Of a DNA stretch of 40,020 nt, positions 29,143 to 37,598 are shown one piece after another. The notes under the pieces were generated by a model. That model saw only the letters and a program-made list of their open reading frames with translations. It did not search any database and had not been told where the DNA came from. The stretch comes from a virus. How positions within the stretch are numbered: position 1 is the first letter of the stretch; every line of letters starts with the position of its first letter. The position numbers were made by a program, and so were the translations under genes. Location: IMG/VR virus record IMGVR_UViG_3300046804_004376, positions 1 through 40,020 of that record; one strand, written 5' to 3'.

Positions 29143-32100
29143 TTAAGACCAACTAACCCATATATCGCCAACATGGCCAGTACCAGCTGAAGGGGCTGTG
29201 CTTCTACTTCCATAATAAATTGCAAAACCTCTGTAAAGTTGTTTATCATAAGGATCCATAACAATAGTTCTTTGTCTAGCACCTGCACCCATACCATAAC
29301 TACTATTATTATAGTTTTTTTGAGTTAACGTATAAATTCCACCACCACCATATTTGCTATAATCTCCTAATTTAGGTAGTCCAAATATCTGTGTTCCACT
29401 TGAGTTCATTCTAATTCTTCCGCTATAACTCATATTATAAACTGCTAACGAGTTCACTTCATCTCCATCGTTTGTATCTTCTTGTCCACTCATTGTACCA
29501 GCTTGTATTATAATATCCCCAACCTGACCAGTTCCTGCGCCAGTGGCCGAAACATAAAATTGACTTGAATTCCAAACATTTACGCCGTAATTACCAATAT
29601 CTACTTGATTTGCAGTTATTGTTCCAGATATTTCTGCATTGGTAGCAACAAGTTTTCCTGCATGTGTCACATAAAAACTTGGGTTACTTAAATTACCAAT
29701 TACCAAAGCCTTATTTGAAGTATCAACATCTCCATTTAATTGAACTCCGTAAGCATTATTTGTTGAATAAATACTTATTTGATGATTAGCTGAATTTAAA
29801 GTTACATAATCAGATTTCATAACACCATCTTCAATTAGCCATCCCGAACTTGTTGTTGATCCAAACAAAGCTTTTTTACTCCAAAGACTAACTCCCGCAA
29901 TGCCAGATACATCAGGGGCACTTGAATATATTTTTGTTGTTACTGCAGAAGCGGATCTTGCGCTTAACCCAGTTGAATCTATCTGTACATTTGGTCCAGA
30001 ATTTGGTCCACCAGATCCTGCTATTATGTAGCCATTTCTAACATTTACATTTGAATCAAAATAAGACTGTTGATCTACTGTAAGGCTTCCCGTAATAGTT
30101 GCAGATGTTGCTGTTAAATCTCCATTTTGATTAACTGTAAATTTAGATCCTCCAGCACGAATTAAATCACCGCCAGTACCGTCTCCAATTATACTAATGC
30201 TTCTTGAAACAACAGCCCCGCCAGGAGTTACTGAAAATTTAGCAAGTCCATCTGAATTATTTGATGTACCTGAACCAGCCCAGAATGCATAAGTTCCACT
30301 TGCAGACATTCCAGTATATGTTTTATTTGGTCCAGAGGCGTACAGATCATTTTGTATGCCTGCTGGGTTTATTGTCCAGTCACCAATCACTGCTCTTTTT
30401 GTAATAAAAGTTGGAGCATTTGTTGTTGCACTATTTATTATTTCTGTTGTCCAATTACCGCTTGCATCATATGCAAATAAACCATCTTTATTAAAAAATA
30501 CTTGTGGATAAACAGTGCTGCCACCAGCACCTGAAAAAATACTTCCATCTGTTTGTATTTTAATAGGGTTAGCAATTAAAGAATTTCTACCAATATCTAC
30601 TGGACTTACTAAAACACCACTTGTTTGTCCAGATTTTTCCATGCTGTAATGAGAATAATTATCATATTGGTCATAATATCTCACAATCACGTATCTATTG
30701 TTTGTGTCTGGCGTTATAACAACAGCTGGGCTTAGTCCAGAATATACCATATTAGAATCATCTGTTGGAACTGTTGTCCACGCAGTGGATTTTTCATATA
30801 CTTCTAGTCTTGTTGCTCCAGAAGGTAAATCAAATTCAACAACATATCCGTTTGATATTGCATTAACTCTAAATACGCCTGTTGGTGAATTAACATTTGG
30901 AGTACCTAATGTCGGATATATAGATGATATTGAACTTGATCTTGTAATTGGTCCAGATGTTATAACTGCCCCAGTTGTTTCAACGCCTTGTGCAGAAACA
31001 GATGTTATATATGCTTTAAAAGTACTGTAATATGTCCCAAATTGACCATACAAATCTAAAGATGGTATTGTAAAAAATGTTTCAGAACCATTTATAATGT
31101 GATAATAATATGCATACAGTGATGTTGATTCAACACCATTTATATAAGGCACTAATTTTACTTTTACCGTATTCCCTGAATTTGAAGAAGGTTGTGTAAA
31201 ATTTACTCTAACGTCGTTGCCAACCCACTGTATGCTTGCAGAACTAAATTGTCCTGGAGGGTTTGTATTTGTTTGCTGAAAAGGCAAAGGTGTTATATCT
31301 TGAATATCTGAATATGTAGATCCTCTTCCAGATTTAGATAAATATTTTACTCTTACCCACCTATGTGCTTCATCTGGAGTATATATAACTACCACGCTAT
31401 TTGTAGTTAAAGCTGTGGCTTGAACCCATCCATTTGTCATAGTAGTTGGTTGAGGGATTTGAGCTTTTACTGTTATTGGACTTATGTATTCTTCTACAAT
31501 TATTCCATAATAAGTTCCTTTGGAAATTGCAGAAGATAAATTTGATATATTTACAACATAATAGTCAACTCCTGCAGATAATGTAAATTCTGGTGTGGGT
31601 AAACTTGGTACATAAGACCCAGCATTTAAATCTGCATATACATAATCTCCTGTTTGAAGTATATCTGCTGTTGCAACTCCTACTTGTGAAATAGTTTCTG
31701 GATCTTGTATTCCTGAACCTGACCAATCTTCCCACGGAATAATTATTTCTTGAGAGATTGATGCCAAATCTAAAATATTTTGTGCGTCATATCCTACGCC
31801 AGAGCGTAATGGAAAAAGTTTATCCGCAGAGTTTTTTAACTTTACTTTAAAATAAGCAATATATTGATTAGCTTCATCATTTGGATCAAAATCAAAATTA
31901 AGAACAATACTATCATCGTCGCCCCACGCTGCTGTAAGATTTTCTACTTGTAATGGAGGAGTTCCAATTGATGGTAATCCTGGTGGATTACCACTTCCAC
32001 CACCATCGCTTCCAGTGTGTGGGTTTTGATAACTAAATAGAGCTTGATTTTTTAAAGTAAGAAGAAGTCCTGCTAAATTTTTTCCTTCACCAATTGGAGT

Positions 32101-32241
32101 ATATTCTGCATTTTGTCTTGCAATTTTGAAATTTGCAGTCAAAGATGTAAGTCTAGGGTCTAACAGCATGTCAATAGGGATCGTCTGCTTTTTAGCGTAA
32201 GACGAGCTGGAAAGATATTTTGAATTTAGATCTATTTTCAT
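29143..32241 (-). CDS. large tail fibre/minor tail protein with FN3-like domains
   Basis: 1032 residues. After an N-terminal attachment segment come FN3-like modules (from about 115: PPLQVENLTAAWGDDDSIVL, then TNPPGQFSSASIQWVGNDVRV). The C-terminal half has beta-helix-like text (DLTATSATITGSLTVDQQSY and SGTITANQVDIGNYGVNVW) typical of fibre shafts. The end, GTGHVGDIWVSWS, reads as a repeated GQVGDIIIQAG-type motif. Probably binds the host surface. AAAGGAG ribosome site. Between the lectin-like gene and the Hint adhesin. Confidence 0.8.
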   Translation of the reverse strand: MKIDLNSKYLSSSSYAKKQTIPIDMLLDPRLTSLTANFKIARQNAEYTPIGEGKNLAGLLLTLKNQALFSYQNPHTGSDGGGSGNPPGLPSIGTPPLQVENLTAAWGDDDSIVLNFDFDPNDEANQYIAYFKVKLKNSADKLFPLRSGVGYDAQNILDLASISQEIIIPWEDWSGSGIQDPETISQVGVATADILQTGDYVYADLNAGSYVPSLPTPEFTLSAGVDYYVVNISNLSSAISKGTYYGIIVEEYISPITVKAQIPQPTTMTNGWVQATALTTNSVVVIYTPDEAHRWVRVKYLSKSGRGSTYSDIQDITPLPFQQTNTNPPGQFSSASIQWVGNDVRVNFTQPSSNSGNTVKVKLVPYINGVESTSLYAYYYHIINGSETFFTIPSLDLYGQFGTYYSTFKAYITSVSAQGVETTGAVITSGPITRSSSISSIYPTLGTPNVNSPTGVFRVNAISNGYVVEFDLPSGATRLEVYEKSTAWTTVPTDDSNMVYSGLSPAVVITPDTNNRYVIVRYYDQYDNYSHYSMEKSGQTSGVLVSPVDIGRNSLIANPIKIQTDGSIFSGAGGSTVYPQVFFNKDGLFAYDASGNWTTEIINSATTNAPTFITKRAVIGDWTINPAGIQNDLYASGPNKTYTGMSASGTYAFWAGSGTSNNSDGLAKFSVTPGGAVVSRSISIIGDGTGGDLIRAGGSKFTVNQNGDLTATSATITGSLTVDQQSYFDSNVNVRNGYIIAGSGGPNSGPNVQIDSTGLSARSASAVTTKIYSSAPDVSGIAGVSLWSKKALFGSTTSSGWLIEDGVMKSDYVTLNSANHQISIYSTNNAYGVQLNGDVDTSNKALVIGNLSNPSFYVTHAGKLVATNAEISGTITANQVDIGNYGVNVWNSSQFYVSATGAGTGQVGDIIIQAGTMSGQEDTNDGDEVNSLAVYNMSYSGRIRMNSSGTQIFGLPKLGDYSKYGGGGIYTLTQKNYNNSSYGMGAGARQRTIVMDPYDKQLYRGFAIYYGSRSTAPSAGTGHVGDIWVSWS

Positions 32242-32255
32242 AAATCTCCTTTCAA

Positions 32256-32753
32256 TTACTTAGGTCCTATGGCCATCCAGTTAAAATAAAATTTTGTATC
32301 GCTGGCAATCCAGTCTGTATTTTCTCCTACTGATCTAAAATAAAAAGTAAAGGAAGTTGGAGTTGTATTTCCAATCCAATAAGTTAGATTTGATTTTTTA
32401 GGGTCTGTAGTGCTATTAATATTTATATTTGCCGTTACTATTGGAGCAGATGAAAAAGGAGTTCCTACAAAAGTTACTGGAACTGTATAATAAGTCATTT
32501 TTGTACTCACATTATGATATGAAGACGAATCGGCAGTAATTTCAGTTTTTCCATACATAATCTGTTGCGAAGAAATATCAAACTGATAAGATGTTGTCCC
32601 ATTTAGGGTTGTTGCGGTTGAACCAGTGAATGTTGACCCAAAATTACTTGTTAACGCAGTAATATTATCGCTATGCTGATTTACCACATTTATTATTTGA
32701 TGGATAGTTGATAAATCTATAATTTTTGGATCTGATATTTTTATGTATGCCAT
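32256..32753 (-). CDS. tail-associated protein with H-type-lectin-like fold
   Basis: 165 residues. N-terminal helix (IIDLSTIHQIINVVNQHSDNI) then a beta-rich domain with VPVTFVGTPFSSAPIVTANI and FYFNWMAIGPK, matching the strand pattern of H-type lectin domains found in tail proteins. It may bind glycans on the cell surface. AAAGGAG site and its own extended -10 promoter upstream. Confidence 0.7.
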   Translation of the reverse strand: MAYIKISDPKIIDLSTIHQIINVVNQHSDNITALTSNFGSTFTGSTATTLNGTTSYQFDISSQQIMYGKTEITADSSSYHNVSTKMTYYTVPVTFVGTPFSSAPIVTANININSTTDPKKSNLTYWIGNTTPTSFTFYFRSVGENTDWIASDTKFYFNWMAIGPK

Positions 32754-32774
32754 TTTTTCTCCTTTTGGTATTTA

Positions 32775-32783
32775 ATTATACCA
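32775..32783 (-). promoter_or_regulatory. extended -10 promoter TGGTATAAT inside the tail module
   Basis: Minus-strand TGGTATAAT in the 32-nt gap between the tail hub gene and the lectin-like gene. No -35 match. It would raise expression of the receptor-binding genes separately from the tail tube genes. Confidence 0.6.
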
Positions 32784-32785
32784 TT

Positions 32786-35700
32786 TTATATATTAATACC
32801 CTTATTTAATTGATTTAAGATTAATTTAGTAGTAAACCCTTCATTAAAGCTATTTTGAACTGAATGAACCAAATATTTTTGTTGGTTAATACCAGCCAGA
32901 GGATATGTAAATTTTACAATGTCTCCCACTTCAATAATTGGATTGCCAAATATTGTTATAGAAACATCTTTTGAAAAATTATCAAGTGAATGCTCTACTA
33001 ATTTAAGCAATTTTAATGCAGACGATTTTGATTGAATAAAAGGAGTATCTATTTGCATAGTTTCTAACAGATTGCCAGCGTCCGTTATATGCTCGACAAT
33101 CTCTGGGTCAGAAGGAACGATTATTTCATGAGTCCATAAATTAAAATTAACAACCGATTGAACAAGTTCATCAGAATCCTTTTTTAAATAAACCATGTGT
33201 GGAGAATTATTCGCCAAAGCAAACTTTGCTCTGAAGCCCGTATTTAATGGAGTTGAATATGATACTGAATATTCATCAACAAGTTGATGCTGGATAAATT
33301 GTTGTTCCAATAAAGTATTCCCAGGAAAATATAGAAGTGAATACTCGGCTGGTAATACGTCTACCGACACTGCTGCGCCATTTGTATATTGAACATCATA
33401 AGTATTTATACCAATTGCAGTTGGTTGAGTTTGCATAATATATTCTTTATAATCAGAAAATAATCTTTCTCCCTGTATCATTCCATTTAAAAATTCACGA
33501 TCTTGAAAATAATAATTTACGCTTCTTTCTTTTAAAACTTTTTGTGTTGCATAAATTTCTCTAATGTATACAAAACTGCTTCCTGAAGAATAATTGCTAG
33601 TCGGATAAGTTATATCTGGGTCTGTTGGATAAATAATAATAGGTGCAGAGTCTGCAACGGCTCCAAATTTTAATCCTGGAGATGTTGACCAATTTAATCT
33701 TACTTTTTTTCTCAACCCAGTTAGTGTGTTTAAATCTGTAGTTGTCCATTGGTTATCTATATATTGTTGCCAATTTGTAATTTCAAAATTATTTAAAAAT
33801 ACACCCATTACGTATCCAGAAGGATAAGCTGATGATCCTTCTCCATCTACCGAATTTGTATAAGGAATTGCTGTAAATCTCAAATGAAAAGTTTCTGCAG
33901 GATGAGTATATAAAATATAAGCATCTGATCCATCTGCCTTTGATGCCGAATTATTTTTATAATATAATTTTTGAAAATTATTTACAATGCCTTGAGCAAC
34001 TGAAGTTACATCTGCATATGCTGTTGGGGCATAACCCTCTTGAGATAGCACTAAAATATATTTAAAATTAGGAATTGAATTGGTAGAAACATTATATCTT
34101 ACAAGTTCAAGGAAAGTTGCACCATTGGGATTGCTTGTATTTAATCCCATAAATAAACCTGCAGAAGCTAAATTAGCAGATGTATCAAAATTAAATTTTA
34201 CTGAAAATGTATTATAAGATTCATCTACATTAGATGTTGGATATACAACATTTCTTCCAGTACTATAAGGATTAATTGTTATTGACTTGTTTGAAGAATC
34301 AACAGAAAACCCAGTCGAAGTATTTGAAAATCCAGAATTAACTATACCTGAAGATAAATTTTTTGATGTTAATGTTGATATTACATTGTGTGCAGATACA
34401 TTTGTTCCAAACATTCCTCTTTGCACATTTGTTATTTTGCCAGTTGGAGCAATAACTACGTCATAATCAAATCCTTTTGTGACTTCCCCTCCTGAAACAA
34501 ATGGTTTATTAATATCAGAGCGTACTGTAAAAGTATGTCCAGATGTACTTACGACTTGTGCAGACACATTAAGTTGATCTGGATTCATTCCAGAAACTGA
34601 AATATAATCTCCTTTATTTACAGAAGTTAAATGTCCACTAGAAGATATAGTGTAGGTGTTGTATCCTAGCCCTCCAGATGTACTATGTGTTACATTTGTT
34701 ATAGCTCCATAATTTTGTACCAACCCAATTTTATTTTCTTGTATAAATCTATTTACTGCTTCTGCAAGCTCCAGGTGATTTTTAACTGATACAGTTACAG
34801 TTGCAGAACTATTTGTGTTAGATATGGTATATTCTTTATAGGCAAAAGACATTATTTCATCTTCTACGGCAACATACCCATTATTATTCAAATCAAAAGT
34901 ATGGAATATGTCTAACAGATCTGATGCATTTAAATTAAAATAATTTTGTGTATTATTCATACTTGACGAAAGAAAATTAAGACCGACTGCATCTGTAGTT
35001 TGTTGTTCCCACACGACATCATTACTTGTTGTGTATACATAACCAGGTCCGTTTTTAATATCTATATTTGAAACGTTTTGCAGTGATAACGATTGTTTGA
35101 TTCTTGGAGTTGTATACCTTAAAGAAATTTTTCCTGGTTTTGTTTTGTTTGTAATTGAATATCCACCTTGAACAACATCATCATCTCCAAGAATAAAATC
35201 TTCAGATGTATTTGTTTTTTGCATTATAGAAGAAAGACTTAAAAATTTCATAACTCCATAATTATCTATATATGCTGCTATCTGATATGGCAAAAATATT
35301 TGGTTTAAAGCTTCCATCAAAGTTGTATCTTTAGAATTGCAGAAATAATAATTCATATTAATTGGAGTGTTGTTGTCTTTGCACACAGAATATAAAGAAT
35401 CAATATCATAATCTGTAAAGCCTGCTAAATCCAAAACATTTGCTATTACTTCAAAAGCATCTCTATAGGTTGAAACATAATCGGACGATGGGGTAGTTTG
35501 CAAATATCTAGTTATGTCAAAACACTGTATATCTATTGTATTTATATCTTGCTGCTGCCAAATATCTGAATACCAAACTCCTCCTGGGATTATCTTATTG
35601 ACAGAAATATTTGCATTTGTAGAATACGAAACATAATCTTTTAATAAATAATTAATGTAAAACTTAACATTTTTTCTTAATAGCCCTTTTAATTTTGTAT

Positions 35701-37090
35701 TTGAATAATTACTCACATTAGAAAAAACTGGGATTGGGCTATTAATATCTCCCAGAGGGATGCCACTAAAAACAATACTTGCATCATCTGTAACAACAGA
35801 TGATATTGGCATATAAGTTTCTTTTCCGTCTAGCGACTTGTTTGAACTTACACTAATCACATAATCTGTCAAATCTAATTCTAGTCTTGGAGAAATTTCA
35901 ACTACGTGCATTCTATTTTTATCAGAAGACACATATGAGTTTGAAGTATTAAAATATGTGCTTGGAGTTGGTGTGCCAACTAGCTGTACTGTAATTTTTT
36001 TTACATCAATGTAATTTGTAATTGCTCCATTACTATCAATTGTTGGCATAGTTGACCATTTTGTTGTATTAAGAGTTCCAGAATTAAGGTAAAGAATTAA
36101 TGTCCCCGTATTGTCTGGAGTTACTGATCCTGAATTTATTACTGAATTATCTGAAAGCGTTAATGAAACATTCACAGTTGGTATTGAAAGATATGTATTA
36201 AATTTTATAACTACCTTATTTGTTAAAACTGTATCTGCATATATCCCAGAAATTGAAGTGCTAGAATTGGTATCAGAGATAAAATATTTATAATTAGATA
36301 AAGATGAAAATAAACTATGTTTATATACTGGAGCTGAAGTAGATGTCATAAAAAAACTTGGAGATGAAAATAACGGAGAAACTGGCATATAAAAGTTATT
36401 ATTACCTTTTAATAAATTACTTGTATTTATTTTTCTATATTCCGAAGGAAAATTTATTAAAGAATTTCCGCTTGTAACATATGATTCTCCTGGCCTAAAA
36501 CCAGTAAATACTGCTTCTGTGTTCCAGATAGCTCCTCTTTGATAATCAAAATATGTTGTTTCATAAACCTCTGGTTGCGTTAAATATAAATGTCCATATG
36601 AATCTGCAGAACTTAATTTATTTGGAGTAATATTAAATGTAAAAGAAGATATTGTGTCATTTGTGCCACCTATGACTGTTTCTACTTTAGTCCACCCAGC
36701 AGATATAACTTCTACGTTATTAGATCCAAATTGTCTTGAGCCTCCCGCTGCGTAGGTGTTAACTAAAATTGGACTTAAAGAATCTGTTGTAATATAAGTA
36801 ATTATTTTATAAGCTTTCCCCGACAACCCAGTACAAGTATATGATATTGTATCCGAACCGTCCATATCATAAGAAAATGTATTAAAATTAGGATGCTTAT
36901 TGCTTTCAGTTTCTTCTGTAAGAGTTGGTCCACCAGTTTTTGTAATTGTTTTTTTTGTACCATCTCCTGCAACTGTTACGTACGGCGAATTAAATATATT
37001 TTGATTCCATTCTGCAGAAATGCATGGAACCATGCTTATAGAATTTGAACTCAAAAAAATATCTTTATCAACGCCATTTACTGTTAACAA
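32786..37090 (-). CDS. tail hub/tip protein
   Basis: About 1434 residues. The middle part (YVSTYRDAFEVIANVLDLAGF; TTLMEALNQIFLPYQIAAYID) looks like the baseplate-hub fold. The C-terminal region GNPIIEVGDIVKFTYPLAG and KLILNQLNKG matches the last domain of phage tail hub proteins. N-terminal beta-sandwich and several carbohydrate-module-like stretches in between (concanavalin-like, about 980-1130). It sits between the small tail protein and fibres, as expected for a siphovirus tip. I chose TTG at 37090 because GGAGG lies 6 nt upstream; the ATG at 37126 lacks a site. Confidence 0.8.
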   Translation of the reverse strand: MLTVNGVDKDIFLSSNSISMVPCISAEWNQNIFNSPYVTVAGDGTKKTITKTGGPTLTEETESNKHPNFNTFSYDMDGSDTISYTCTGLSGKAYKIITYITTDSLSPILVNTYAAGGSRQFGSNNVEVISAGWTKVETVIGGTNDTISSFTFNITPNKLSSADSYGHLYLTQPEVYETTYFDYQRGAIWNTEAVFTGFRPGESYVTSGNSLINFPSEYRKINTSNLLKGNNNFYMPVSPLFSSPSFFMTSTSAPVYKHSLFSSLSNYKYFISDTNSSTSISGIYADTVLTNKVVIKFNTYLSIPTVNVSLTLSDNSVINSGSVTPDNTGTLILYLNSGTLNTTKWSTMPTIDSNGAITNYIDVKKITVQLVGTPTPSTYFNTSNSYVSSDKNRMHVVEISPRLELDLTDYVISVSSNKSLDGKETYMPISSVVTDDASIVFSGIPLGDINSPIPVFSNVSNYSNTKLKGLLRKNVKFYINYLLKDYVSYSTNANISVNKIIPGGVWYSDIWQQQDINTIDIQCFDITRYLQTTPSSDYVSTYRDAFEVIANVLDLAGFTDYDIDSLYSVCKDNNTPINMNYYFCNSKDTTLMEALNQIFLPYQIAAYIDNYGVMKFLSLSSIMQKTNTSEDFILGDDDVVQGGYSITNKTKPGKISLRYTTPRIKQSLSLQNVSNIDIKNGPGYVYTTSNDVVWEQQTTDAVGLNFLSSSMNNTQNYFNLNASDLLDIFHTFDLNNNGYVAVEDEIMSFAYKEYTISNTNSSATVTVSVKNHLELAEAVNRFIQENKIGLVQNYGAITNVTHSTSGGLGYNTYTISSSGHLTSVNKGDYISVSGMNPDQLNVSAQVVSTSGHTFTVRSDINKPFVSGGEVTKGFDYDVVIAPTGKITNVQRGMFGTNVSAHNVISTLTSKNLSSGIVNSGFSNTSTGFSVDSSNKSITINPYSTGRNVVYPTSNVDESYNTFSVKFNFDTSANLASAGLFMGLNTSNPNGATFLELVRYNVSTNSIPNFKYILVLSQEGYAPTAYADVTSVAQGIVNNFQKLYYKNNSASKADGSDAYILYTHPAETFHLRFTAIPYTNSVDGEGSSAYPSGYVMGVFLNNFEITNWQQYIDNQWTTTDLNTLTGLRKKVRLNWSTSPGLKFGAVADSAPIIIYPTDPDITYPTSNYSSGSSFVYIREIYATQKVLKERSVNYYFQDREFLNGMIQGERLFSDYKEYIMQTQPTAIGINTYDVQYTNGAAVSVDVLPAEYSLLYFPGNTLLEQQFIQHQLVDEYSVSYSTPLNTGFRAKFALANNSPHMVYLKKDSDELVQSVVNFNLWTHEIIVPSDPEIVEHITDAGNLLETMQIDTPFIQSKSSALKLLKLVEHSLDNFSKDVSITIFGNPIIEVGDIVKFTYPLAGINQQKYLVHSVQNSFNEGFTTKLILNQLNKGINI

Positions 37091-37091
37091 A

Positions 37092-37598
37092 TTAAACCTC
37101 CGTAAATTGAATTGACATGTCAACATAATCTGATAATGTCAATCTTTTCTTTACAGTATATTTAAAATCAGTTATAAAAGCTTTAATAATGAGATGATTG
37201 GATGTTGATGGCACTACAATTTTTGATGAATTGTGAGAATTACCAGAATAAGAATCTTTAGCATAAGTTAATTTAACCCAAATTGGTTGGAAAACATATT
37301 GATCGTAAAAAGCTTTTAAAAACCCTGCTCCGTAGTTTCCGTCAACTGTAGGAGAAAATTGCGATACTGAAATTCCAGATTGAGTTGAAATACTTTGTGT
37401 TGCTGAGGGAACATCTTGCCAACTTATATCATAGACAGCTTTATTAGCTATGACCATTTTCCTCATAGTTCCATTTGCCATTCTTTGAGATTGTTCTATT
37501 CTTTGTGGGGTGTAAGATATTGGTTGTCTATTGTGATCTGTTAATTTATACCACGTGCTCTGATCAAGTGAAATTGATACTCCAGCATCTATTTGCAT
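37092..37598 (-). CDS. tail protein, distal-tail-like candidate
   Basis: 168 residues. Starts MQIDAGVSISLDQSTWYKL and contains RMANGTMRKMVIANKAVYDISW, then YVFQPIWVKLTYA and a final SDYVDMSIQF strand, a beta-rich layout like tube- or distal-tail proteins. The place directly after the tape measure gene supports a tail initiator (Dit-like) role. TAATG overlap with the tape measure stop; followed by the hub gene. Confidence 0.65.
   Translation of the reverse strand: MQIDAGVSISLDQSTWYKLTDHNRQPISYTPQRIEQSQRMANGTMRKMVIANKAVYDISWQDVPSATQSISTQSGISVSQFSPTVDGNYGAGFLKAFYDQYVFQPIWVKLTYAKDSYSGNSHNSSKIVVPSTSNHLIIKAFITDFKYTVKKRLTLSDYVDMSIQFTEV

Noticed and set aside
37125-37145. TTGACAT motif resembling the two tRNA promoters
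   Set aside because: It lies inside the coding sequence of the small tail protein and has no -10 box at the right distance.
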